This document shows positions 48,716 through 57,429 of a stretch of 64,000 nt of DNA, one piece after another. The stretch covers positions 7,648,501 through 7,712,500 of the forward strand of contig NZ_CP030055.1 in NCBI RefSeq assembly GCF_015291645.1, given 5' to 3'. Positions within the stretch are counted from its first letter, which is position 1, and each line of letters opens with the position of its first letter. The notes beneath the pieces are model-generated. The model searched no databases. It saw only the letters and a list, made by a program, of their open reading frames with translations, and was not told the origin of the DNA. The stretch comes from Bradyrhizobium sp. CCBAU 53340 (GTDB taxonomy: Bacteria > Pseudomonadota > Alphaproteobacteria > Rhizobiales > Xanthobacteraceae). A program made the translations under genes and the position numbers.

Positions 48716-48731
48716 TGGCGCGGGCCTTGCT
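48716..48731 (+). promoter_or_regulatory. Sigma-54 (-24/-12) promoter of the symporter gene
   Basis: TGGCGCG-GGCC-TTGCT fits the consensus TGGCACG-N4-TTGCW with a single mismatch, and the invariant GG (48717-48718) and GC (48729-48730) have the required N10 spacing. Start of transcription would be near 48742, 50 bases before the symporter ATG. A sigma-54 activator gene is immediately upstream. Confidence 0.8.
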
Positions 48732-48791
48732 CTTCGCTTTGCACAATGACGCATGCTGCACATGCGCATTCGCAACCAGGGAGGACGCAAG

Positions 48792-50096
48792 ATGAGTGAA
48801 GCGATCTCAGTCCATCAGCTTCAGGCGAAACAGCCCTCGCACGTCACGGTCGCCACCGCGAGCCTGATCGGCACGGCCATCGAGTGGTACGATTTTTTCC
48901 TCTACGGCACCGCCGCGGCGCTGATCTTCAACAAGCTGTTCTTCCCGACCTTCGACCCCATGATGGGCACGCTGCTGGCGTTCGCGACCTACGCGCTCGG
49001 CTTCATCGCGCGTCCGCTCGGCGGCGTCGTGTTCGGGCATTACGGCGACAAGATCGGCCGCAAGACCATGCTGTATCTGACGCTGCTGATCATGGGCGCG
49101 GCGACGGCGGCGATCGGCTTCCTGCCGACCTATGAAACCGCCGGCATCGGGGCTGCGATCCTGCTCGTCACCTGCCGTCTGGTCCAGGGCTTCGGCCTCG
49201 GGGGCGAATGGGGCGGCGCGGTGCTGATGGCGGTCGAGCATGCGCCGGAAGACAAGAAAGGGTTCTATGGCAGTTGGCCGCAGCTCGGGGCGCCGCTCGG
49301 CCTCGTGCTCGGTACGCTGGTCTTCTCGGTGGTGTCGGCGATGCTGACGGACGCCCAGCTCCTTGCCTGGGGTTGGCGCATCCCGTTCCTGTTCTCGATC
49401 GCGCTGGTGCTGGTCGGCCTGTGGATCCGCTTCACCATCGCGGAATCTCCCGAGTTCCAGAAGGTCAAGGACTCCAAGCAGGAAGTGAAGATGCCGATCG
49501 TCGACGCGATCAGGATGTATCCCAAGAACATCCTGCTCGCGATGGGCGCGCGCTTTGCGGAGAACGGCTTCTTCTACATCTACGCCACCTTCGTGCTGGC
49601 CTATGCGACACAATCGCTCGGCATGAACAAGCAGGACATGCTGAACGGCGTGCTGATCGCCGCCGCGATCGAGACCTTCACCATCCCCGCCTTCGGCGCG
49701 CTGTCGGACCGGATCGGGCGGCGGCCGATCTACATTTTCGGCGCGGTATTTTCCGCGCTGATGTCGTTCCCGCTGTTCATGCTGCTGGCGACCAAGAACC
49801 CGCATACGGCCTGGATCGCCATCGTGCTGGGCCTCGCCATCGGGCATGCGGCGATGTACGGTCCGCAGGCGAGCTTCCTGTCGGAGCTGTTCGGCACCAA
49901 GGTGCGCTATAGCGGCGTCTCGCTCGGCTACAACCTCGCCTCGATCTTCGCCGGCGCGCTGTCGCCGTTGATCGCGACGGGCCTGATGACGGCCTATGCG
50001 CCCGCGACCTGGCCGGTCTCGCTCTACATGATCGCGCTCGCTATCATCACGGTGGTCTCGGTCTATTTCGCCACCGAGACGCGCAAGGCCGGTTAG
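48792..50096 (+). CDS. MFS metabolite:H+ symporter (MHS family)
   Basis: Twelve-helix proton symporter of 434 residues. TASLIGTAIEWYDFFLYGTAAAL at the N-terminus, GHYGDKIGRKTML (loop 2-3) and GFGLGGEWGGAVLMAVEHAP are hallmarks of the MHS family (ProP, KgtP, ShiA, citrate carriers), which import carboxylates, betaines or shikimate-like compounds. ATG 48792 (MSEAISVHQL) follows GGGAGGA. It is probably the first gene of a sigma-54-controlled unit with the CoA-transferase gene 81 bases downstream, pointing to a carboxylic acid substrate. Confidence 0.92.
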   Translation: MSEAISVHQLQAKQPSHVTVATASLIGTAIEWYDFFLYGTAAALIFNKLFFPTFDPMMGTLLAFATYALGFIARPLGGVVFGHYGDKIGRKTMLYLTLLIMGAATAAIGFLPTYETAGIGAAILLVTCRLVQGFGLGGEWGGAVLMAVEHAPEDKKGFYGSWPQLGAPLGLVLGTLVFSVVSAMLTDAQLLAWGWRIPFLFSIALVLVGLWIRFTIAESPEFQKVKDSKQEVKMPIVDAIRMYPKNILLAMGARFAENGFFYIYATFVLAYATQSLGMNKQDMLNGVLIAAAIETFTIPAFGALSDRIGRRPIYIFGAVFSALMSFPLFMLLATKNPHTAWIAIVLGLAIGHAAMYGPQASFLSELFGTKVRYSGVSLGYNLASIFAGALSPLIATGLMTAYAPATWPVSLYMIALAIITVVSVYFATETRKAG

Positions 50097-50125
50097 CCCC
50101 GGCCCGACCGCAGGCTACAAATATC

Positions 50126-50149
50126 GGAGCGGCCATCGAAGGCCGCTCC
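50126..50149 (+). promoter_or_regulatory. Intercistronic hairpin between symporter and CoA-transferase genes
   Basis: GGAGCGGCC-ATCGAA-GGCCGCTCC, a perfect 9-bp stem without a following U-tract. It may stabilise the upstream message or reduce read-through. Confidence 0.5.
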
Positions 50150-50177
50150 CGACAAGATCAACATGGGAGAACACGCC

Positions 50178-52226
50178 GTGAGCCAGCATCCTGCCTTGGC
50201 TTACCTGCCCAATTCCGAGAAGGGCAAGATCGTCACGGCGACTGAAGCCGTGATGCTGATCCGCGACGGCGACACGGTCGCCACCGGCGGCTTCGTCGGC
50301 ATCGGCTTTGCCGAGGAGATCGCGCTGGCGCTGGAGGAGGTCTATCTGGCGAGCGAGGGCGATGCGCCCTACACGCAAGGCAAGCCGCGCAACCTGACGC
50401 TGGTCTATGCCGCGGGCCAGGGCGACGGCAAACACCGCGGCCTCAATCATTTCGCGCATGAAGGCCTCGTCCGCCGCGTGATCGGCGGCCATTGGGGCCT
50501 TGCGCCGAAATTGCAACAGCTTGCGATCGCAAACCAGATCGAGGCCTACAACCTGCCGCAGGGCGTGATCACGCATCTGTTCCGCGACATCGCAGCACAT
50601 CGGCCAGCCCACGTCACGCGCGTCGGCATCGGCACCTTCGTCGACCCCCGGCACGGCGGCGGCAAGCTCAATGCGCGCACCACCGAGGACATGGTGGAGC
50701 TGATCACGCTACGCGGCGAGGAATGCCTGCTGTATCGGACGTTCCCGATCAATGTCGGGATCATCCGCGCCACCACAGGCGATCCCGACGGCAATCTGAC
50801 CATGGAGAAGGAGGCACTGACGCTGGAAGCGCTGGCGATCGCCATGGCCGCGCATAATTCCGGCGGCATCGTCATCGCCCAGGTCGAGCGGGTCGCCGAG
50901 AGCGGCAGCCTCAACCCGCGCCAGGTCAAGATCCCCGGCGTGCTGGTCGACTGCGTCGTCGTGGCCAAGCCCGAGCATCACTGGCAGACCTTTGGCACGC
51001 AGTACAACCCGGCCTATTCCAGCGAAATCCGGGTGCGCGCGACCTCGCTGCCTGAAATGCCGATGAGCGAGCGCAAGATCATCGCGCGCCGCGCGGCTTT
51101 CGAGCTGAAGGCCAACAGCGTCGTCAATCTCGGCATCGGCATGCCCGAAGGGATTGCCTCCGTCGCCAATGAAGAGCGCATCATCGACCTCATCACGCTG
51201 ACGGCGGAGCCCGGCGTGATCGGCGGCATTCCCGCCAGCGGCATCGATTTCGGCGCGGCAATCAACACCCAGGCGGTGATCGACCAGCCCTATCAGTTCG
51301 ACTTCTACGACGGCGGCGGGCTGGATGCCGCCTTTCTCGGGTTGGCGCAGGTCGATCGCACCGGCAATCTCAATGTCAGCAAGTTCGGGCCGAAGCTCGC
51401 CGGCGCCGGCGGCTTCATCAATATCAGCCAGAACGCCAAGGAGGTCGTGTTCGTCGGCACCTTTGCCGCCGGCAAGCAGCGGATCGCCGTCAACGACGGA
51501 CAGCTCGCCATTGTCGAGGAGGCGAAATCCCGCAAATTCGTCGATCACGTCGAGCACGTCACCTTCAGCGGTCCCTTCGCCGCTGCGCGCGGACAGCGCG
51601 TGCTTTACGTGACCGAGCGCTGCGTCTTCGCGCTCCGGCCCGACGGGCTCGAGCTCACGGAGGTCGCGCCCGGCATCGACATCGAGCGCGATATCCTGCG
51701 CCTGATGGATTTCAAGCCGCTGATCCCGCGCGATCCGAGCCTGATGGATGCGCGCATCTTCCGCGAAGGTCCCATGGATCTGCGCGAACGGCTGCTGACC
51801 ATCCCGCTCGACCAGCGCTTCACCCTCGACGAGGACCAGAACCTGTTCTTCATCAACCTCGAGCGCTATCCCTTGCGCAGCAAGGCCGAGATCGACGAGA
51901 TCGGACGGATTGTCGCGGCCAGGCTCGGCCCGCTCGGCCGCAAGGTCTACGCCATCGTCAATTATGACAACTTCTCGATCCTGCCCGAGCTACTGGACGA
52001 TTATTCGGCCATGGTGCGCAGCCTGGTCGACCGCTTCTATGTCGGCGTGTCGCGCTACACCACATCAGGCTTCCTGCGCATCAAGCTCGGCGAGGCGCTG
52101 GAGCGGCGCGGCGTCGCGCCACATATTTTCGAGAGTGCGGAGGAAGCGCAGTCGGATTGGCGGCAGGTCGAGGGCGCGCCTCCGATCTCCGGCGAGCCGC
52201 CTCCCGCGCGGCAAGCTCAAAAATAA
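50178..52226 (+). CDS. Family I acyl-CoA:carboxylate CoA-transferase, fused alpha-beta type with long C-terminus
   Basis: Transfers CoA between acyl-CoA and acetate, propionate or a 3-keto acid. It has 682 residues, versus about 520-530 for common fused enzymes. The alpha half carries [14 protein letters not shown], the beta half [14 protein letters not shown], and the catalytic Glu344 lies in [11 protein letters not shown], the YdiF-like EPG form. The final 150 residues (from about [10 protein letters not shown]) are an extra domain. Start GTG 50178 is preferred because GGGAGAA sits 6 bases before it; ATG 50163 has no such site. Its neighbours suggest activation of the acid imported by the MHS symporter. 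Confidence 0.88.
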   Translation: MSQHPALAYLPNSEKGKIVTATEAVMLIRDGDTVATGGFVGIGFAEEIALALEEVYLASEGDAPYTQGKPRNLTLVYAAGQGDGKHRGLNHFAHEGLVRRVIGGHWGLAPKLQQLAIANQIEAYNLPQGVITHLFRDIAAHRPAHVTRVGIGTFVDPRHGGGKLNARTTEDMVELITLRGEECLLYRTFPINVGIIRATTGDPDGNLTMEKEALTLEALAIAMAAHNSGGIVIAQVERVAESGSLNPRQVKIPGVLVDCVVVAKPEHHWQTFGTQYNPAYSSEIRVRATSLPEMPMSERKIIARRAAFELKANSVVNLGIGMPEGIASVANEERIIDLITLTAEPGVIGGIPASGIDFGAAINTQAVIDQPYQFDFYDGGGLDAAFLGLAQVDRTGNLNVSKFGPKLAGAGGFINISQNAKEVVFVGTFAAGKQRIAVNDGQLAIVEEAKSRKFVDHVEHVTFSGPFAAARGQRVLYVTERCVFALRPDGLELTEVAPGIDIERDILRLMDFKPLIPRDPSLMDARIFREGPMDLRERLLTIPLDQRFTLDEDQNLFFINLERYPLRSKAEIDEIGRIVAARLGPLGRKVYAIVNYDNFSILPELLDDYSAMVRSLVDRFYVGVSRYTTSGFLRIKLGEALERRGVAPHIFESAEEAQSDWRQVEGAPPISGEPPPARQAQK

Positions 52227-52331
52227 TGCATGCTCGCCTACCGATACAGTCGACCGGAAGGTTGAATTGCAATGTTCACACCGTTGTGCAAATCGCTATT
52301 GCCGAGAAACTTTAAATCAGGAGGGACCATC

Positions 52332-53516
52332 GTGCGTCGATCATTTGTCATAACAACAACCATTCTCGCGCTCGCCGCGGGCGTGTCCGCGCACGCCGAT
52401 GACCTCAAGGTCGCGCTGATCTACGGCAAGACCGGTCCGCTGGAGGCCTATGCCAAGCAGACCGAGACCGGCCTGCAGATGGGCTTTGAATACGCCACCA
52501 AGGGCACCATGACGATCGACGGTCGCAAGATCGTCATCATCCCCAAGGACGACCAGAGCAAGCCGGACCTTGCCAAGACGGCACTCGCCGAGGCCTATCA
52601 GGACGACAAGGCCGACATCGCCATCGGCACCACCTTCTCGGCCGCGGCGCTGGCGATGCTCCCCGTCGCCGAAGAGAACAAGAAGATCCTGATCGTCGAG
52701 CCCGCCGTCGCGGATCAGATTACCGGCGAGAAGTGGAATCGCTACATCTTCCGCACCGCGCGCAACTCATCGCAGGATGCGATCTCGAATGCGGTCGCGA
52801 TCGGCAAGCAGGGCGTCACCGTCGCGACGCTGGCGCAAGACTATGCCTTCGGCCGCGACGGCGTCGCCGCCTTCAAGGAGGCGCTGGCCAAGACCGGCGC
52901 GACGCTCGCCGCGGAGGAATATGCTCCGACCTCGACCACCGACTTCACCGCGGTCGGCCAGCGCCTGTTTGATGCGCTGAAGGATAAGCCCGGCCGCAAG
53001 GTGATCTGGGTGATCTGGGCCGGCGCCGGCAATCCGCTGGCGAAACTCCAGGACATGGACCCGAAGCGTTACGGCATCGAGCTCTCCACCGGCGGCAACA
53101 TCTTGCCGGCGCTCGCCGCCTATAAGAGCCTGCCCGGCATGGAAGGCGCGACCTATTACTACTACGACATCCCGAAGAACCCGGTGAACGACTGGCTGGT
53201 CGCCGAGCACCAGAAGCGCTTCAACTCGCCGCCGGACTTCTTCACCGCGGGCGGCTTTGCGGCTGCAATGTCCGTCGTCGCCGCCGTCACCAAGGCGAAG
53301 TCGACCGACACCGAGAAGCTGATCACGGCGATGGAAGGCATGGAGTTCGACACGCCGAAGGGCAAGATGGTGTTCCGCAAAGAAGACCATCAGGCACTGC
53401 AGAGCATGTATCACTTCAAGGTCAAGGTCGATCCGAACGTCGCCTGGGCCATTCTCGAGCCGGTGCGCGAGCTAAAGATCGAGGACATGGACGTTCCGAT
53501 CCGCAACAAGCGGTGA
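52332..53516 (+). CDS. ABC importer substrate-binding protein (LivK-like)
   Basis: Periplasmic ligand-binding subunit of 394 residues with a signal peptide (VRRSFVITTTILALAAGVSAHA, described in part: RRSF then ILALAAGVSAHA). The mature protein has LKVALIYGKTGPLEAYAKQT and TLAQDYAFGRDGVAAF, typical of Peripla_BP_6. Start GTG 52332 is fixed by AGGAGG 7 bases upstream. The ATPases and permeases follow directly, so this is a complete importer. The TGPLEAY and STTDFTAVGQ stretches are common in binding proteins for amino or aromatic acids. Confidence 0.92.
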   Translation: MRRSFVITTTILALAAGVSAHADDLKVALIYGKTGPLEAYAKQTETGLQMGFEYATKGTMTIDGRKIVIIPKDDQSKPDLAKTALAEAYQDDKADIAIGTTFSAAALAMLPVAEENKKILIVEPAVADQITGEKWNRYIFRTARNSSQDAISNAVAIGKQGVTVATLAQDYAFGRDGVAAFKEALAKTGATLAAEEYAPTSTTDFTAVGQRLFDALKDKPGRKVIWVIWAGAGNPLAKLQDMDPKRYGIELSTGGNILPALAAYKSLPGMEGATYYYYDIPKNPVNDWLVAEHQKRFNSPPDFFTAGGFAAAMSVVAAVTKAKSTDTEKLITAMEGMEFDTPKGKMVFRKEDHQALQSMYHFKVKVDPNVAWAILEPVRELKIEDMDVPIRNKR

Positions 53517-53523
53517 GCGTGCT

Positions 53524-53647
53524 TCACCTCTCCCATAGGGAGAGGTCGCGCCGAAGGCGCGGGTGAGGGGTTCCGAACTTTCGTGGGACCCGAGCCCCCT
53601 CACCCGATTTGCTGCGCAAATCGACCTCTCCCCGTTGGGGAGAGGTG
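53524..53647. repeat. Family C composite repeat, copy C3, inside the liv operon
   Basis: TCACCTCTCCC-AT-AGGGAGAGGT, a GGTGAGGGG/CCCCTCACC inverted pair, an ATTTGC-TGC-GCAAAT hairpin and CCTCTCCCCGTTGGGGAGAGG, all nested. It fills the 158-base gap between the binding-protein and first ATPase genes. Confidence 0.82.
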
Positions 53648-53674
53648 TCACAACCGGCGACGAATTTGGCTCCA

Positions 53675-54451
53675 ATGACGCTTTCCCTCGAAACCCGCGA
53701 CCTCACCATCCGTTTCGGCGGCCATGTCGCGGTCAACAATGTCAGCTGTACGTTCCGCCCGGGCGAGCTCACCGCCATCGTCGGGCCGAACGGCGCCGGC
53801 AAGACCACCTATTTCAATCTGATCTCGGGTCAGCTGCGCGCTTCCAGCGGAAGCATCCTGTTCGACGGCACCGACATCACCCAGCACTCCGCGCCGCTGC
53901 GCACCCGCGCGGGGCTTGGGCGCGCATTCCAGCTCACCAACCTCTTTCCGAATCTCTCCGTCGAAGAGAACGTCCGCCTGGCCGTGCAGGCGGCGAACGG
54001 CACCCATTACGATATGCTGCGGCCCTGGATGGTCCGCCGCGATCTGATCGCGCGCGCCGATGGCATCCTCGACCAGGTCGCGCTCGGCAATCGCCGCAGC
54101 GTCGCCGCGACCGCGCTGTCGCATGGCGACCAGCGCAAGCTCGAGGTCGCGCTGATGATGGCGCTGGAGCCAAAGGTCTTCATGTTCGACGAGCCGACCG
54201 CCGGCATGAGCATCGACGAGGTGCCGGTCGTTTTGAACCTGATCGCGCAGCTCAAGCAGGACAAGAGCAAGATCATTCTGCTGGTCGAGCACAAGATGGA
54301 CGTGGTGCGCTCGCTCGCCGACCGCATCATCGTGCTGCACAACGGCCAGCTCGTCGCCGACGGCGCACCTGCCGAGGTGATCGCCTCGCCGATCGTGCAG
54401 GAAGCCTATCTCGGCGTCGCCCCCAAGAGCGCTGCAGGGAGTGCAGCATGA
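53675..54451 (+). CDS. livG: Branched-chain amino-acid type ABC ATPase (LivG)
   Basis: First ATP-binding subunit, 258 residues. Walker A GPNGAGKTT, the LivG-specific segment GLGRAFQLTNLFPNLSVEENV, signature-like ALSHGDQRKLEVALMMA (SHGDQ rather than SGGQ, normal for LivG) and Walker B VFMFDEPTAGMS are visible. ATG 53675 is chosen; the upstream frame lies in repeat C3. The stop overlaps the livF start by ATGA, so translation is coupled. Confidence 0.93.
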   Translation: MTLSLETRDLTIRFGGHVAVNNVSCTFRPGELTAIVGPNGAGKTTYFNLISGQLRASSGSILFDGTDITQHSAPLRTRAGLGRAFQLTNLFPNLSVEENVRLAVQAANGTHYDMLRPWMVRRDLIARADGILDQVALGNRRSVAATALSHGDQRKLEVALMMALEPKVFMFDEPTAGMSIDEVPVVLNLIAQLKQDKSKIILLVEHKMDVVRSLADRIIVLHNGQLVADGAPAEVIASPIVQEAYLGVAPKSAAGSAA

Positions 54452-55170
54452 CCGACCTTCTGAAACTCTCCGGCGTTCACACCCATATCGGCCGGTACCA
54501 CATCCTCCAGGGCATCGATCTCGCCGTGCCGCAGGGGCAGGTCACGATGCTGCTCGGCCGCAACGGCGCCGGAAAGACCACGACGCTGCGCACCATCATG
54601 GGCCTGTGGCCGGCCTCCTCAGGCGAGATCACGCTCGCCGGCGAGCGCATCGAGAGCCGCGCCACGCCCGACATCGCCCGGCTCGGCGTCGGCTATGTGC
54701 CGGAAAGCATGGCGGTGTTCTCCGACCTCACGGTGAGAGAGAATCTCGTTCTCGCCGCCCGCGATGCGGCGATGGACGACAAGCAGCTGGAGTGGATCTT
54801 CGGCTTCTTCCCGGCGCTGCGCCGGTTCTGGCTGTCGCGCGCGGGAAGCCTCTCGGGCGGGCAGAAGCAGATGCTGTCGATCGCACGCGCGATCATCGAG
54901 CCGCGCAAGCTGCTCTTGATCGACGAACCGACCAAGGGCCTCGCGCCCGCCATCGTGATGGCGCTGATCGAGTGCCTGAAGGAGATCAAGCGCAAGGGCG
55001 CGACGATCCTGCTGGTCGAGCAGAATTTCTTTGCCGCCCGCGAGCTCGGCGACAGCGTACTCGTGATGGACAACGGCACCATCGTCCATCGCGGCGAGAT
55101 GGCGGCGCTTGCCGCCGACGTGCCGTTGCAAGAGCGGCTGCTCGGCCTGAGCCTGGAGGCACATCAGTGA
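54448..55170 (+). CDS. livF: Branched-chain amino-acid type ABC ATPase (LivF)
   Basis: Second ATP-binding subunit, 240 residues. Walker A GRNGAGKTTT, LSGGQKQMLSIARAI and Walker B LLLIDEPTKGLAP are intact, followed by LLVEQNFFAARELG. The start overlaps livG by four bases (ATGA) and the end overlaps the permease start (GTGA). All these overlaps show one transcript. Confidence 0.94.
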   Translation: MTDLLKLSGVHTHIGRYHILQGIDLAVPQGQVTMLLGRNGAGKTTTLRTIMGLWPASSGEITLAGERIESRATPDIARLGVGYVPESMAVFSDLTVRENLVLAARDAAMDDKQLEWIFGFFPALRRFWLSRAGSLSGGQKQMLSIARAIIEPRKLLLIDEPTKGLAPAIVMALIECLKEIKRKGATILLVEQNFFAARELGDSVLVMDNGTIVHRGEMAALAADVPLQERLLGLSLEAHQ

Positions 55171-56177
55171 CTGAACTTGCCGCGTCAGATCCGCTGCCGA
55201 AGCCGAAGCGCGACATCGCACCGATCCTGCTGCCGGTCGCGCTCGCGCTTGTCATGATCCCGCTGGTCGGCTCGCCCTCGACCTGGCTGACGCTGACGGC
55301 CGCGAGCCTTGCGATGGGCATGATGATCTTCATCATGGCCTCCGGGCTGACGCTGGTGTTCGGCCTGATGGACGTGCTGAATTTCGGCCACGGCGCCTTT
55401 ATCGCGGTCGGCGCCTATATCGCGACCCTGGTGTTTGCGCCGTTCGCAGCCTCGGTACAGGCCGATTCGCTCTGGGTGAATCTTGCCGTGCTGGCGCCGG
55501 CGGCGCTGCTCTCGATGGCCGTCTCCGGCGCGCTTGGCCTCGTCGTCGAGCGCGTGCTGATCCTGCCCGTATATGGTCAGCACCTGAAGCAGATCCTGAT
55601 GACGACGGGCGGCCTCATCGTTGCGGAACAGACGCTCTATGCGTTGTGGGGGCCGCAGATCATCCCGATGCCGCTGCCGACCTCGCTGCGAGGCTCCTTC
55701 ATCCTGGGCGACGTCGCAATCGCCAAATACCGCGTGCTGGCGATGCTGATCGGGCTCGCCGTCTTCATCGCGATCCAGCTCGTGCTCAACCGCACCAAGC
55801 TCGGCCTTCTGATCCGCGCCGGCGTCGAGAACCGCGAGATGGTCGAGGCGCTCGGCTATCGCATCCGCCGCCTGTTCCTCGGCGTGTTCATGACGGGATC
55901 GGCGCTCGCCGGCCTCGGCGGGGTAATGTGGGCGCTCTATCGCGAGCAGGTCCACGCCTCCATGAGCGACGAACTCACGGTCTTGATCTTCGTCGTCGTC
56001 ATCATCGGCGGCCTCGGCTCGATCGGTGGCTGCTTCATCGGCGCGATCCTGGTGGCAATGGTCGCCAATTACGGCGGCTTTCTGCTGCCGAAACTCGCCC
56101 TCGTCTCCAACATCCTGCTGATGGTTGCCATTCTGATGTGGCGGCCGCGCGGCCTCTATGCGGTGACCAGCCGATGA
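55167..56177 (+). CDS. livH: Branched-chain amino-acid type ABC permease (LivH)
   Basis: Inner-membrane channel subunit of 336 residues with eight or more helices. LNFGHGAFIAVGAYIA near residue 75 and VVIIGGLGSIGGCFIGAILVA near the end are LivH hallmarks. The start is a GTG at 55167 (read MTELAASDPL) preceded by GGAGG and overlapping the livF stop. It ends overlapping livM. Confidence 0.93.
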   Translation: MTELAASDPLPKPKRDIAPILLPVALALVMIPLVGSPSTWLTLTAASLAMGMMIFIMASGLTLVFGLMDVLNFGHGAFIAVGAYIATLVFAPFAASVQADSLWVNLAVLAPAALLSMAVSGALGLVVERVLILPVYGQHLKQILMTTGGLIVAEQTLYALWGPQIIPMPLPTSLRGSFILGDVAIAKYRVLAMLIGLAVFIAIQLVLNRTKLGLLIRAGVENREMVEALGYRIRRLFLGVFMTGSALAGLGGVMWALYREQVHASMSDELTVLIFVVVIIGGLGSIGGCFIGAILVAMVANYGGFLLPKLALVSNILLMVAILMWRPRGLYAVTSR

Positions 56178-57256
56178 TGATCCTGTCGGGCGATCTGCCG
56201 CGGAGCCGCGTGCTCACCCTCATTCTCGTCGTCATCATCCTGGCGCTGGCGGCGACACCGTTCCTGTTCCCCGGCGCCAAGGCGCTGAACGTCGCGGCCA
56301 AGATCTGCGTCTTCGCCGCGCTGGTCGCGTCCTACGATCTGCTGCTCGGCTATACCGGCTCGGTGTCGTTCGCGCACACCATGTTCTACGGCATCGGCAG
56401 CTATGCGATCGCGATCGCGCTCTACGGCATGGGTCCGAACTGGGCCGCGGTCGCAACCGGCATCGTCGTCGGCCTGCCGCTGGCCGCGCTGCTCGCGCTC
56501 GCCATCGGCCTGTTCTCGCTGCGGGTCGCGGCGATCTTCTTTGCCATGATCACGCTCGCGGTCGCCTCCGCCTTCCAGGTGCTGGCCTCGCAGCTCTCCT
56601 GGCTGACCGGCGGCGAAGACGGGCGCAGCTTCCAATTGCCCGAGCTGCTCCGTCCCGGCACGGTGCTGATCTCCAAGAATCTGCTCGGCTTCGAGATCAA
56701 CGGCCGCATCCTGACCTTCTACCTGGTGTTCGCCATCTCGGCCCTGATGATCCTCGCGCTGCTGCGCGTGGTGAACTCCCCGTTCGGGCGCGTGCTGCAG
56801 GCCATCCGCGAGAACCGCTTTCGCGCCGAAGCGCTCGGCTTCCGCACCGTATTCCACCTGACCTACGCCAACTGCCTCGCGGCGCTGGTCGCCGCCGGCG
56901 CCGGCATCCTGAACGCGCTATGGCTGCGCTATGCAGGCCCCGACACCTCGCTCAGCTTCTCGATCATGCTCGACATCCTGCTGATGGTCGTGATCGGCGG
57001 CATGGGCACGATCTACGGCGCGATCATCGGCGCCACCATCTTCATCCTTGCCCAGAACTACCTGCAGTCGTTGATGGGCGTCGCCTCCAAGGCAGCGAGC
57101 GAAGCCGGTCTGCCGCTGCTGCCCGGGCTGCTTCATCCCGACCGCTGGCTGCTCTGGCTCGGGCTGCTGTTCATTGCCAGCGTGTATTTCTTCCCGACTG
57201 GCGTGGTCGGACGGCTGCGCCATGGCGGCGGCAAGAGCGCAAGCGCCTCGCGTTAA
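56174..57256 (+). CDS. livM: Branched-chain amino-acid type ABC permease (LivM)
   Basis: Second channel subunit of 360 residues. GYTGSVSFAHTMFYGIGSYA and the EAA-like region PFGRVLQAIRENRFRAEALGF match LivM. It starts at ATGATG overlapping the livH stop. The C-terminal helix ASVYFFPTGVVGRLRHGG is family-typical. It closes the importer operon; no terminator with a U-tract is seen after it. Confidence 0.93.
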   Translation: MMILSGDLPRSRVLTLILVVIILALAATPFLFPGAKALNVAAKICVFAALVASYDLLLGYTGSVSFAHTMFYGIGSYAIAIALYGMGPNWAAVATGIVVGLPLAALLALAIGLFSLRVAAIFFAMITLAVASAFQVLASQLSWLTGGEDGRSFQLPELLRPGTVLISKNLLGFEINGRILTFYLVFAISALMILALLRVVNSPFGRVLQAIRENRFRAEALGFRTVFHLTYANCLAALVAAGAGILNALWLRYAGPDTSLSFSIMLDILLMVVIGGMGTIYGAIIGATIFILAQNYLQSLMGVASKAASEAGLPLLPGLLHPDRWLLWLGLLFIASVYFFPTGVVGRLRHGGGKSASASR

Positions 57257-57429
57257 GCTTCGATTAACGATGCAGCGCAGCGTGCCATGCAGGTGCTGTG
57301 CAACCGGCGCGCGGCGCTCCCGGGCTCGCCGGCCGTACAGGTCTGCAACCGGTTTAAGCCATAGGTAACCGGCTTTCCTAAGCATTGCGCCATCTGTCCA
57401 TAGTATTGCTGTTCCTCCAGGGGAGTGGG

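Noticed and set aside
52240..52280. Possible second sigma-54 promoter before the Liv binding protein (CCGGAAGGTTGAATTGCAAT)
   Set aside because: The distance between GG and GC is one base too long (N11 rather than N10), and sigma-54 promoters are very strict in spacing.
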